Assembly (NCBI GenBank): GCA_003117195.1
Contig: BDSI01000014.1
Span: 806,001 to 870,000, forward strand
Direction: 5' to 3'
Length of the DNA: 64,000 nucleotides
Source of the DNA: Eudorina sp. 2006-703-Eu-15
Taxonomy: Eukaryota; Chlorophyta; Chlorophyceae; Chlamydomonadales; Volvocaceae
Below are positions 37,460-47,799 of the stretch, piece after piece (positions within the stretch are counted from its first letter, which is position 1; each line of letters opens with the position of its first letter). The translations under genes and the position numbers were made by a program. The notes under the pieces are model-generated. The model was given only the letters and a program-made list of their open reading frames with translations, ran no database searches and was not told the DNA's origin.

Positions 37460-39602
37460 CTAACATGCGGCGCTGACGAAATGCACGATCCGCGGTGCGC
37501 GCTCAGGAAACTTGCTACGGAACCACTCATATCGATCGGACATCTTGAAAGCGGCCCACGTAGGGGTGTCCAGGAACGCGCGGAACGCAGGCAGGCGCTT
37601 GACGTTGTCGTACGGCTCCCAAGCTGGGTCGCGGGAGGCTGACCACTGCACGAGGAAGACGACGGACGGGCGCAGCTGCTTGTCGTATCCCAGGCGGACG
37701 GCGGTGATGGTGGTGTCGGCACTGTCGTACGGGGACTCCAGCGCGACGGGGATGGTGGGGGGCGGCGGTGGGCGATCGGGGAAGAGGCTGGAATCGTTGT
37801 CAGTCCAGGGGAGAAGGCGGGAGATGTGGAAGACGGGATGGATGCGGCCGAGGGCCGGAGGTAGATCGAGGCGATAGGTGACGGGAGAGATGACGGCGGA
37901 GACGGTGAAGGGACCGAGGTAGCGAGGGCGGAGTTTTGGGGAGGGGAAATCGGGCAGGGTGAGGTTAGTGGTGGAAAGGCGGACTTTGTCGCCGATCTTG
38001 AAGGTGAGGTCACGGCGATGCTGATTGGCGGTGGTGGAGTAGCGAGTTTTGGCGGCTTCGAGTTCAGTGGCGATGGTGGAATGGATATCACGCAGATGAC
38101 GATGGAGGTCGGCGGCGGCGGGGTGGGCGGGGGTAGATGACGACGAGGGCAGAGTGGCGGGGGTGATGGGGTGGTAACCATAATTGGCGTAGAAGGGAGT
38201 GGTACCGGTGCTGGCGTGGGTGGAGTTGTTGTAGGCGGCTTCAGCGATAGGAAGGTAGGAGGCCCAAGTGTCCAGCATCGGCTGGACGTACGCACGAAGG
38301 ATTTGCTCGATGGTGCGGTGGGTACGTTCGGTTTGACCGTCGGTTTGGGGATGGTAGGCGGAGGAGAGGTTGAGGGAGGTGCCGAGGTGTTCCCAGAAGG
38401 TACGCCAGACTGCGGCAATGAAGCGGGGGTCGCGGTCGGAGACGATGGTGGTGGGGAGGCCGTGGAGGCGATAGACGTGGGCAAGGTAGAGCATGGCGGT
38501 GTCGCGGGCGGTGATGGACTTGTTGGCGGGGGCGAAGTGGGCTTGTTTGGTGAACATATCAACGAAGGTGACGACGGCGGTGTAGGTACGGCCATCCAGG
38601 CCTTTGGATGGTGGTAGGTCGGTGATGAGGTCCATAGACACGTGGGTCCACGGGCGCGTTGGTGTAGGCAGGGGATGGAGGAGGCCAGGCGGGGGCTGGG
38701 TGGAGGGTTTGGAGCGTTGACAGATGGCGCAGGATTGAACGTAGGCTTTGACGGTGCGGCTCATATGGGGCCACCAGTACCGGGTGGAGAGGGCGGCGAG
38801 GGTACGGCGGAAACCAGGGTGACCGGAGTAGGCGGCGTCGTGGAACTCATGAAGAAGGCGGCGGCGAATGGTGGAATCGTTGGGGACGGCGATGCGGTTG
38901 GCGAAGTAGAAAAAACCATCGGTGGAGCGGTGGAGGTAGGGTTTGCTGGGGGAGGGGCCGTTGAACATAGGGTCAGCGGCGTAACCCGAGCGGATGGCGG
39001 CGGCGAGGTTGGGGTCCGGGAGGACGTGGGAGGCGATGGCGAAGCAGGAATGACGCAGAGCGTTGTTGGCGGGGATGTCGATAGGCGGGGAGGTGGTGGG
39101 CCAGAGTGGAACAGGCGGTGATGACGAGGCGACGGCGGAGGCGAGGGACGGCGGAGCGGGGGCGGAGGGTTCGGGGAACGGTGGTGGATTGACGGGAAAG
39201 CGGGACAGGGCGTCGGCCATGTTTTGGGGACCAGGCCGGTAGGTGATGGTGATGTAGCCTTGGAAGGGGGCGAGGAGTTGAGCCCAACGAGCTTGGCGAC
39301 GGGAGAGATCCTTTTGGGTGAAGAAACGCTGCAAGGTGTCGTGGTCGGTGCAGAGGGTAAAGTGGCACCCTTCCAGGTAGCACCTGAACTTACGCACCGC
39401 GTGTACGACAGCAAGCAGCTCTAGCTCGTGGATGGGGTAGTTGGCTTCGTGGCGGTTGAGCTTGCGGGACTCAAACGCGACGGGATGGAGGGCACCATGT
39501 CGCTCTTGGAGCAAGACGGCGCCGAGACCAAGGATGGAGGCGTCGGTGTACAGGGTGAAGGTGGCGGAGGGTCCGGTTTCAGGGATGATGAGGGCGGGGC
39601 GG
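37460..39602 (-). CDS. pol: Ty3-B Pol, C-terminal part: RNase H, integrase, chromodomain
   Basis: Open from just past the frame break at 39593-39602. RNase H: LYTDASILGLGAVLLQERHG and NYPIHELELLAVVHAVRKF. Integrase zinc finger: HEFHDAAYSGHPG ... CAICQRSKP; core DDE residues in SMDLITDLPP, IVSDRDPRF and DGQTERTHR. Then RPRYLGPFTVSAV and HPVFHISRLLPW. A C-terminal chromodomain-like segment has VVFLVQWSASRDPAWEPYDN. It ends FVSAAC with the stop at 37460. Confidence 0.92.
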
Positions 39603-42480
39603 AGATGAGGGCGTCACGGAGGGCATGGAAGGCGGCGACGGCGTCGGCGGGGAGAACTTTCGGGAAGGGCTGCGTGGTCTTGGTGAGGGCGGTGAGCGGA
39701 TTGGCGATGCGGGCGTAGTCTTGGATGAAGCGGCGATAGAATCCAGTGAAGCCAAGGAAGGCACGGATGTCGGTGATGGTGGAGGGAACGGGGAAGTTGG
39801 CGAGGGCGGCGAGCTTTTCTGGGTCCGTGGTGATACCATCACGTGAGACGATAAAACCACAGAACTTGGTGGAGGGCTGGGCGAAGGAGCATTTGGACAG
39901 GCGGACGTGGAGGTTATTGGAGCGGAGGGTGCGGAGAACGGCTTCAACGTCTCGGCAATGGTCTTCGAAGGTGCGTGAGTATATCAGCACATCATCGAGG
40001 TACACAACGGCGCACTTGTTGCGGAAGGGGCGGAGGACGTCGTTCATAAGTGACATGAAGGTGGCGGGGGCGCCGGTGAGGCCGAAGGGGAGGACGAGCC
40101 ATTCGTACAGACCGTACTTGCAACGAAAGGCTGTCTTGTGGACATCCGGTTCATGAACACGGACTTGATGGTAACCCGACCAGAGATCCAGCTTTGTGAA
40201 GTAGGCAGCGCCGTACAGCTGGTCCAGGAGCTCGTCAACTCGTGGCAGAGGGTACGCATTCTTGACGGTGAGCTGGTTAATCGCGCGGAAATCAACACAG
40301 AGGCGCAGTCCGTTGCCACCAGGTTTGCGGGCGAACAGAATAGGAGCGCCAAAGGGAGAAGTCGACGGGCGAATCCAACCACGGTCGAGATAGTCCTTGA
40401 GCTGCCGGTCAAGTTCTTGGAGTTCAGCCGGGGACATGCGGTATTCACGCTGCTTGGGCGGCTGGGCGTCGGGGACGAGGGGGATTTGATGGTCGCAGGG
40501 GCGGCATGGCGGAAGACCAGAAGGCTCGGAGAAGACGGCGGAGTGGCGGTCGAGGATGGATTGGAGGGCTGGCGGTACGGACGGGGACGGTGGCGAAGGC
40601 TGTGGTGGGGCTTCGGGGTCGATTTCTGGATCATCGAGAGGGCGGAGCATGCCGAAGTAGACAGGCGGAGCAGGGACGAATGGGGCACGTTTGCGGTGGT
40701 GGGTGGCGGTGGAGGGAGGGGGGCGGGCGGCGGCTTGGCGGATGCATTTGTGCATGCGGGCGACGGAGACAAACTCAATGGCGAGGGCGGAGGGCTGATA
40801 CGGGGAACCACAGAGGGTGTGGGCGCCGACAGTGACGGTGTTGGAACGCCAATCGATGGGAGGGTTGTGCTGTGTTAACCAGGGCTTCCCAAGGATGGCA
40901 TCATAACCGTCGAGGTCGAGGGTGAAGAAGGTGGTACGTTCGTGGTGGGACTGGATGGAGAGGTGGGTGTGGGTGAGAGCGGAAGAGGAGAGGGCGAGAT
41001 GTCCGTTGGCTAGGCGGACGCGGAAGGCTTGTGAAGGCGGAAGGTCGGCGGGACGAAGGTGATGACGGGAGACAAAGGAATCGGCAATGAAGTTGCGGGA
41101 TGCACCGGAATCAAGGAGAACCCGGGCGGGACGACCAGCGATGTAGGCGTCGAAGACGATGAGGGCGGTGGAGAGGTCGGCGGCTGCGAGGCGGCCGAGG
41201 ATGGGAGGAACGGTAACCTGCGTGGTGGACGTGTTTTCGTCGACAGGCGGTAGGGTAGGCTGAGGGAGACGACGGTGTTGCTTGAGGGCGGGGCGGGGGA
41301 TGGGAACGGCACGAGGTGGTGGTTTGGAAGCGGAGGCGGTGGGCGGGGTGACGATGGGGGAGGCGAAGGTGACAGACGGCTGTAAGGGAGTTGGGGTAGA
41401 AGGAGGCACAGCGTTGGCGGGGGAGAAGCAGGAGATGAGGCGGGCGACGTTGGAGCGAGGTGGTGGTGGGCGGTCGACGGGAGGCGGAGGTGGGGAGGCG
41501 GGATTGGAGAAACGGTGGACGAGGGACTGGACGGTGGAGACGGGTGTCGATGGGGGATCAGGTGGAGGCGGCGGGTTGAGTGGAGGAGAAGGAGGCGACG
41601 AGGTAGAAAGAGGAGAAGGTGACGAGGTAGGAAGAGGAGGAGGCGGCGAGGTAGGAAGAGGAGAAGGCGGAGACGGCAGTGAGGTTGCGGAGGAGGTGGC
41701 GAGATTGAAGGGGATGGAAGATGGCGGGTCGTGAAGGGCGACGAGCGGCCATGGGGCGGGGCCAGGAGGTTCGTACTTGGAGGCGTCGTTGGGGCAGCGG
41801 CGGTCGATGACAGGCGCTCCAGCGGGAAAACGGCGGACGACTGTCATGTGGCGGATTAGGGGCGCCCAGGGGGCGTCGGGGCGGTCCGGCAAGATGATGA
41901 CGGCTGAGGTGCGAGGGTTGGCGGACTTGGACTCCAGGTACTGGGCGACGAAGGCGGACGGGTTGCGGGTCGGCGGAACCATCCATACACACTCTCCTTC
42001 GACATGAGCCGAAAGAAAGGAGCGGGACGGCGAGAAGAACGGCTGTACGTGGGCGTTAATCCCGTAGTCATCACAGCAGGCATCGACGGTGAACGGGCCA
42101 AACTGCGAATCAAATTCGAGGAACGTAGGGCGCGCTAGCATCCAATCGTGTTCAGCCGAGTCGACTCCCGATGGCGTGGAAGTTGTAGCGACACGAGCAC
42201 GCATACAACCCACTCGGCGGGCAGGCTTACTGGCGACCAGGGCTAGGCGCTGACGGTCGAACGCTTGTTCGGACGATGACGCGACGTCAGGCACGGCTGA
42301 CGGTTGCACAGCAGAACGCACCGGCGGGCTGTGACTTACGGGTTTGACCGGTGACGACGGCGAGGTCGATTTAGCGGCGCTCCGAGGAGCGCGACGAGGT
42401 GCGGGATGGCTGTCCCTTGCGCGGGTGGGGGCTGTCGGCGCGGCGGCTGGGGGAGCGGCCGCGGTCGGGGCGGTGGTCAC
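39593..42480 (-). CDS. pol: Ty3-B Pol, N-terminal part: MT-like segment, protease, RT
   Basis: Overlaps the end of gag by about 110 nt in a different (+1) frame, so ribosomal frameshifting is possible. The MT-like block has FTVDACCDDYGINAHV, VWMVPPTRNP and VIILPDRPDAPW. A Pro/Ser-rich linker follows, then protease (RVLLDSGASRNFIAD, DAILGKPWL), RT ([72 protein letters not shown]) and thumb (DIRAFLGFTGFYRRFI). Just after ALISAPP (39593-39602) the frame shifts by one base at a C/G-rich run; RNase H continues in the other frame. Confidence 0.92.
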
Positions 42481-43907
42481 GGCTGCTGTTGCTGCGAAAG
42501 GAGCGGTCGTCGCGGTTGTCGCGGCGGTCGTGGCGATCCTGATGGTCGTTGTAGCGGGCGGGCGAGCGGGAGGCGGAGGGGCGGGCGGGCGAGTGGGAGG
42601 CAGAGGGGTGGCGGCGCTGCTGCTGGCGGATCTTGGCCTTGAGGTCGGGGCAGTCCAGCTTGTCGTGGTTGCTGGAGCCGCACTGCAGGCAGAGGCGGGC
42701 GTCCTGGCGCTGCTGGCGGAGGGCGGCGCTGACGCCCACGCAGCGGGTGCCGCGCGGCAGGCGGGCGGACAAGGCGGCGGACGTGTCCATGGGGTCGTGC
42801 GGGCGGGCGTCCAGCGGGGCGCGGCCGGTGGACCGGTTCAGCAGGCTGGCGTTGATGTGGCCGGCGGTGATGCCGGTGGCCAGGTCGATGACGTCCTGCA
42901 GGTGCATGCCGTCGTCCTCCAGGAGGCGGCTGAACACCTCGCGGCGGAGGTCGTCCCGCAAGCCCTTGGCAAACACGAAGACGTTGTCGTGCTCGCACCG
43001 TTCAGGGATGTCCGTGATCAGGGTCAGGAAGTCGGTGATGTATACGGCCAAGGAGCGGGGCCCGCTGCCCTGACGCAGCTTGTCAAGGTCGAGCTGCGCC
43101 TGGAAGCGGCGGTTCACCCGCGGCGAGATGGGTTTGAGCGCGGCGAGGACGTGGTCGAAGGACCGGAACGGCTCAATCTCGTGGGCGATGAGCAGGGACA
43201 CCTGCGCCTTGCCCACGACGCACTGGATGCCGACCAGGGCTCCGTCCAGGGAGTTGGGCTCCACCCGGTGGAGCTGCATCTGGTGGCGGAGGGCGCGGGC
43301 CCAGTCGTCCAGGTGGTCGGAGGGGTTGGCGGGGTCGTAGGTCGGGCGCTTGATTCGGGGGGCGGTGGGTGCGCTCGACGAGCCAGAGGGGCCCGGAGCA
43401 GCGGCGGGGGGGGGCGTGGTAGGCGGCGGAAGCGGGCGGCGGCTGCGGAGGCGGCGGGGTTGTGCGCAAGGCGGCGACGACGGCGGCGCGGACGGCGGAC
43501 TCCACGGCGGCGGCGATGGATCTGGTCTGCGACTCAGTCATCCGGAACGGGGCGGAGGCGGTGGCGGCGAACGGGCGGCCCGAACTGGTGGCCGCGGCGG
43601 CCGAGGCGCGGCGGTCGATGAGGGCGGTCAGGGACGGCGGCGGAGGGGGGGACGGCGGCCAGTCGCTGTTGCGAGGGTGCTGGGCGGCGTAGCCAGGCTG
43701 GTGATGCGGCAGAAGGTGGTCGCTGGGAGCGGGTGCCGGGCCGGGGTGGCGGTCCGGCTCGGGGGAGAAGAAGTCGTCCGGGGTGCGCGAACGGAGGTTC
43801 GGCGGCATCCCCTCGATGGAGGAGCGGCTACGCGAACGGGACGTAGGGTCGCCGGGGAGGTCCGGGTCGGCGGTGATCTCGGGGTGAGCGGCGGATGGGG
43901 CAGCCAT
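42371..43907 (-). CDS. gag: Ty3-B Gag, with one frame break
   Basis: ATG at 43907. The N-terminal ~165 codons are Pro/Ala/Ser-rich and read in one frame up to a nine-G run (43406-43414, C9 on the coding strand); the rest (from about 43400 to the stop at 42371) reads in another frame with RVEPNSLDGALVGIQCVV, LAVYITDFLTLITDIPE and NVFVFAKGLRDDLRREVF, a Ty3 capsid pattern, and a CCHC knuckle CLQCGSSNHDKLDC. The C-terminus is Arg/Asp/Ser-rich. The break at a homopolymer suggests slippage or a base-calling error. Confidence 0.85.
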
Positions 43908-43983
43908 GTCGACGGAGAAAACGAGGCGGCGCAGCGGCGGCGACGAGGCGAGCGAGGAGGATCACCCAAGCTCGGATACCAAC

Positions 43984-44253
43984 TGAAAGGGAATAGGACC
44001 TCTCGAAGTTGGGAGCTCAAAGGTTGTTACACAGTTGTAATGTTGAATGGCGTAAGCCGACTTCACACACTTCAGAATGCACAACAACTTAAGTCTAGTA
44101 AAGTCAGCAACATAACTCCATAATATAGCCTCTACCGGCGGCGCACTAGAGGCGCACCGGGAGTCGTACTCAAACAAACTTAACGATCAACTTAACGGCA
44201 AACAAAGTTACCGATCAAAACAACTGCAGACTAGCCTACGGCTAATCCTTACA
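43984..44253 (-). repeat. Ty3-B 5' LTR
   Basis: 270 bp, partner of 36788-37057. Confidence 0.95.
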
Positions 44254-44751
44254 GTGGGCAGGGACGGCCTCAAGGTCGACCCAACTAAAGTAAAGGTGGT
44301 ACAGGACTGGGCCACTCCCACAAACGTTTCGCGTCTCAGATCTTTCCTGGGATTCGCAAACTACTTTAGGCGATTTATACAGGGCTATTCATCGCTCGTT
44401 GCCCCACTCACGTCATTGACGGGTGCTCAAGTACCTTGGGATTGGACACCGCAATGCCAATCCGCGTTTGATGGCGTGAAGTACGCACTTACGAACGCAC
44501 CGGTGTTAACTCTGCCAGACTTGGACAAGCCTTTTGAGGTTTGGTCCGACGCGTCCGTATACGGGACAGGAGCCATCCTCTTGCAAAACGGTCAGCCGGT
44601 GGCTTACACAAGCCAAAAGTTTACCCCTGCGGAGATAAACTATACAACCACTGATCAAGAGTGCCTTGGGGTTATCCATGCGTTAACCGAATGGAGGTGC
44701 TACCTTGACGGCGCACAGCACGTCACGTTAGTAACCGATCACCAACCCTAG
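44254..44751 (+). pseudogene. pol: Ty3-A RT thumb and RNase H fragment
   Basis: Continuation of the RT broken by Ty3-B: GLKVDPTKVKVVQDW, RLRSFLGFANYFRRFI, then RNase H (PFEVWSDASVYGTGAILL, NYTTTDQECLGVIHAL). It stops at 44751 inside VTLVTDHQP, where a one-base loss from a C run (44746-44748) turns the expected next codon into TAG. The frame continues after a second break at 44814-44819. Confidence 0.88.
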
Positions 44752-44850
44752 TGTACCTGCAAGACCAGAAGAGCAATAACTTGCTTTCTCGGCGCCAAGC
44801 GTTCATCTCGTTTCAAATTCGAATGGGAATATCGTCCGGGCAGAATTAAC

Positions 44851-46419
44851 GTGGCTGATCCTATCAGCAGGATTCACGAGCCTAAGGTGGCAGCAGTGCT
44901 CACACGGTCAAGCATCGTCGCTGATCTTCTGACGCGGATCCAGCGAGGGTACCACCAGGACCCATCCTTTGCTGACCCAACACGGATAGCTGGGCTGTAC
45001 TACAACACGTCACGTGACCTTTGGCAAAAAGGTCAACGGGTGGTGATCCCCGACGCTGACGGGTTGCGCGAGCTGATTATGGCTGAATACCATGACAGCC
45101 TCACTTCTGGGCATAGAGGAGTAAGCCGCACGCGTGAAGCGATTTCCCGCTCATACTGGTGGCCCACTCTGGACGCAGACGTGGCCGAGTATGTCGGAAG
45201 ATGTCCGGATTGCCAGCGCAACAAGCCTTCAAACCATAAGCCGTATGGTATGTTACAGCCCCTTCCAATTCCGTTAGCTAATTGGGAGAGCGTGTCACTC
45301 GATTTGATCACGCAGCTACCGAAAACCGCTAAGGGCCATGACGCCGTGCTTGTGTTTGTGGATCGGCTCAGCAAGATGGTGCACTTTGCTGCCACTCACA
45401 CCGACGTCACTGCTGACGAAATAGCGTGGCTATTCGTCGAACACGTTTTCAAGCATCATGGGCTGCCCAGGTCCCTGGTGTCCGACTGTGGATCCCAATT
45501 CACTGGTCATTTTTGGCAGGAACTATTCAAGAGCCTTCGCACCAAATTACGCATGAGCACCGCCTACCACCCTCAAACGGATGGCCAGACGGAGCGCACG
45601 AACCGGCTCTTGGAGGAAACTCTGCGTCACTACGTCAATCCGACGCAGGATGATTGGGACAAACATCTGCCTTTCATTGAGTTTGCTATCAACAACTCAA
45701 AGCAGGGTAGCACAAAAACAACGCCATTCATGCTCAACTCGTGTCACCAGCCTCGGGTTCCCGCGGATGTTGACATTGAGTGGGAGAATGGTAAAGTCCC
45801 ATCAGCGCATGAGTTCGCCTCCATTATGCGGGAACGCATTGCTGCGGCCCGCCGGCACCTTCAAGCGGCGCAGGATCGCCAAAGAACTGCCTACAACCGT
45901 AAACGAGCCGACATCTCGTTTGACATCGGAGAAAACGTGTTGCTCTCTACATCCAACATTAAGTTGAAATCCCCTGGCGCAAAGAAGTTGTTGCCTAAGT
46001 ACATTGGGCCTTTCAAAATCCTGGCGCGCGTAGGTTCGGTGGCCTACAAACTTGATTTGCCAGCGGGATACAAAATACATCCAGTCTTTCACGTCTCGCT
46101 TCTCAAGCCATACAAAGGTGACGGCACTTATCAACCGCCGCCCGCCTTCGTTCTGGACGGTGAGGAGTACTGGAGCGTGGACAGCATTATCGACCTACGG
46201 GAACGCAAAATCGGGCGTAAAACACGCCGCGAATTTCTGGTTAAGTGGGCCGGATTTGGCCCAGAACACAACACTTGGGAGCCTGAGGAGTCTCTTCGAA
46301 GGGATTCTCTGGTAGCCGAGGAGGTCGATGCTTTCCTCACCAAGCGCACCCAGGCCCGTCCTCCCCGGGATAAGTCAACGACTCGGCGCAGGCGCGTCAA
46401 ATCGACACGCCGCCGGTGA
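44851..46419 (+). CDS. pol: Ty3-A Pol, C-terminal part: integrase and chromodomain
   Basis: Integrase: zinc finger HDSLTSGHRG ... CPDCQRNKP, core DDE residues in SLDLITQLPK, SDCGSQFTGHFW and DGQTERTNR, then KLLPKYIGPFKILARV and HPVFHVSLLKPY. The chromodomain (YWSVDSIIDLRERKIG, FLVKWAGFGPEHNTWEPEE) is close to the C-terminus, marking a chromovirus; such chromodomains can direct integration to marked chromatin. The reading frame probably extends upstream (PGRINVADPISRI) across the break at 44814-44819. Confidence 0.92.
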   Translation: MADPISRIHEPKVAAVLTRSSIVADLLTRIQRGYHQDPSFADPTRIAGLYYNTSRDLWQKGQRVVIPDADGLRELIMAEYHDSLTSGHRGVSRTREAISRSYWWPTLDADVAEYVGRCPDCQRNKPSNHKPYGMLQPLPIPLANWESVSLDLITQLPKTAKGHDAVLVFVDRLSKMVHFAATHTDVTADEIAWLFVEHVFKHHGLPRSLVSDCGSQFTGHFWQELFKSLRTKLRMSTAYHPQTDGQTERTNRLLEETLRHYVNPTQDDWDKHLPFIEFAINNSKQGSTKTTPFMLNSCHQPRVPADVDIEWENGKVPSAHEFASIMRERIAAARRHLQAAQDRQRTAYNRKRADISFDIGENVLLSTSNIKLKSPGAKKLLPKYIGPFKILARVGSVAYKLDLPAGYKIHPVFHVSLLKPYKGDGTYQPPPAFVLDGEEYWSVDSIIDLRERKIGRKTRREFLVKWAGFGPEHNTWEPEESLRRDSLVAEEVDAFLTKRTQARPPRDKSTTRRRRVKSTRRR

Positions 46420-46449
46420 ATACTGGCATCGCTCCCGGGACGTTCGCTT

Positions 46450-46463
46450 CAAAGGGGGGGGAG
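46450..46463 (+). other. Ty3-A polypurine tract
   Basis: AAAGGGGGGGGAG immediately before the 3' LTR; plus-strand priming site. Confidence 0.8.
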
Positions 46464-46846
46464 TGTAACGATTATGACCAGAATATTATTATGATATTTC
46501 CGACTAATAATCAATGGCTATCGGGACTCACGAAAGTGGGAAACGACCGTTGGGATTAGTCTTCTCAACCATTTTGGAGCCCGGGTCGTAATCAAGATCT
46601 CAAGGCGTCGGCATCATAAGCCGACTTGTGGAGCTTATGAGACGGATTGATATTATTCACAGGTGTCTCTTGACACCACCAACTTGGTACATGATTCTCT
46701 CATTTGTTAGGTTCTTAGTCACTTCGCTACTTAGGTTGGTTCCTCCCTCGTCTCCTTCTCTCCGTCCTTCGTCGGTGGCCTCGGCGACGATACCTGGTTC
46801 CTCGGTGAGTTCCCTTTCCGCTGCGTATCGTAACCCCGACGTTACA
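46464..46846 (+). repeat. Ty3-A 3' LTR
   Basis: 383 bp, identical to 32235-32617; followed by target duplication CGAGC at 46847-46851. Confidence 0.97.
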
Positions 46847-46856
46847 CGAGCTAGCA

Positions 46857-46889
46857 TCTTTGGGGTCCGCTGTAACGTTCATTCATTCA
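46857..46889 (+). mobile_element. Very short LINE 3'-tail remnant
   Basis: TTTGGGGTCCGCTGTAACG followed by (TTCA)n. The same 30 bp ends the element at 47467-47791, so this is the 3' terminus of a heavily 5'-truncated LINE copy. Ty3-A inserted only about 6 bp upstream of it. Confidence 0.55.
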
Positions 46890-47458
46890 AAACATCGTGG
46901 AACGGACCTATATATCTACGTAAGCCACGCACTTCGTATCTTCATAGGTACTGCGTATCGTCGTCGTTCGTGGGTAGATCGTTCATGCGTACTTCAGACG
47001 TACGCTCCCAAAGTGCTTCATACTACTCTTACTTACGAAGATAGAGGAAACGGCGCCCGAAGCGACGACGACACGTCTTCAAGGCCGACTAGTGGCCGCA
47101 AACGCTACGCTGCTGCGCTGCCTCTGGTGGTCTGTGCGTATGTGTCCACCTCAGGACGGAGTCCATCGCTCGGTTCGTTCGTAACGCTACGGTTTGCATC
47201 GGCGATGGATGTATATATGGATGAGTCATGTTATTATTACAGCGGAACCGGTCGGCCGTACATCGACGCGCATGCGTTGCTCAGCAGCAGCCTATCAAGC
47301 AACCCTACCGATACGTACCAGCAGCTCTATCGATTGGCCAGTCAACAAGTAACCACAATCAACAGGCCTCAACCGCCGCATGGGCACGCACCCACACGCC
47401 ATGATTTGCAGCCGTCGAGTAATGAATAATCGAGTACATACGTCATCGTACATACGTA
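46890..47458. other. Intergenic, no supported gene
   Basis: An open frame of 189 codons starts inside the LINE tail but shows no motif or splice structure. Tetranucleotide TACG/CGTA repeats occur near 47434-47466. Confidence 0.4.
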
Positions 47459-47466
47459 CATACGTC

Positions 47467-47791
47467 TTCCAAGACCTCGAGAGGGTGCAGCGTTGGGTGC
47501 CTCAGGGGTGGTGGTAGCTGGGTGATGGGGTGCCTGTGTGGGCGACCCCCCATGTGCTTGGCTTTATCCACTTCAGGGGATTCTGCCCTCTGCTGTGCCT
47601 ATCCCTTTGGTAATGTTGCCCCGCTGCGCGCCTCTGCTTGCTTCGGTGTCTGGCCATGGCCCGGTGTGTTTTTGGGTGCGGCGTTGAGGTGTGGAGGTGT
47701 CCTGCCGCCTTGGCGGTGGGGCCTGCTGGGACTTGCCCTGGTATACACCGGTGATCCCTTTGGGGTCCGCTGTAACGTTCATTCATTCATT
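47467..47791 (+). mobile_element. 5'-truncated LINE 3' end with CATT tail
   Basis: A 325-bp copy flanked by an 8-bp direct repeat CATACGTC (47459-47466 and 47792-47799). It ends GGGTCCGCTGTAACG followed by (TTCA)n, as volvocine L1-type elements do. No RT coding remains; this is probably 3' UTR only. Confidence 0.65.
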
Positions 47792-47799
47792 CATACGTC

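Larger units (their letters stand above)
36788..44253 (-). mobile_element. Ty3-B: Ty3/gypsy chromovirus nested in Ty3-A
   Basis: Two 270-bp LTRs (36788-37057 and 43984-44253) differing at one site (G/C in TATAGCCTSTACC), flanked by a GTGGG target duplication (36783-36787 and 44254-44258) inside the RT gene of Ty3-A. All ORFs read on the minus strand. The primer-binding candidate TGGTATCCGAGCTTGG lies next to the 5' LTR and resembles an initiator-Met tRNA site (TGGTATC.GAGC). A purine tract (AGCAGGGGGGAA on minus) precedes the 3' LTR. Domains: gag with CCHC, MT-like segment, protease, RT, RNase H, integrase, chromodomain. Confidence 0.95.
32235..46846 (+). mobile_element. Ty3-A: Ty3/gypsy chromovirus, split by a nested element
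   Basis: Two 383-bp LTRs (TGTAAC...GTTACA) that I find identical base by base, flanked by a 5-bp target duplication CGAGC (32230-32234 and 46847-46851). A TGGCATCGAG primer-binding-like sequence starts 2 bp after the 5' LTR, and a purine tract AAAGGGGGGGGAG precedes the 3' LTR. Domain order: gag, Dam/MT-like segment, protease (DSGAS), RT, RNase H, integrase, chromodomain. Without the nested Ty3-B (7,466 bp plus one 5-bp repeat) the element would be about 7.1 kb. At least five frame breaks are seen in gag and pol. Confidence 0.95.

Noticed and set aside
46860..47429. 189-codon plus-strand ORF
   Set aside because: Starts within a LINE tail, has no recognisable motif, and codon composition is like the surrounding non-coding DNA.
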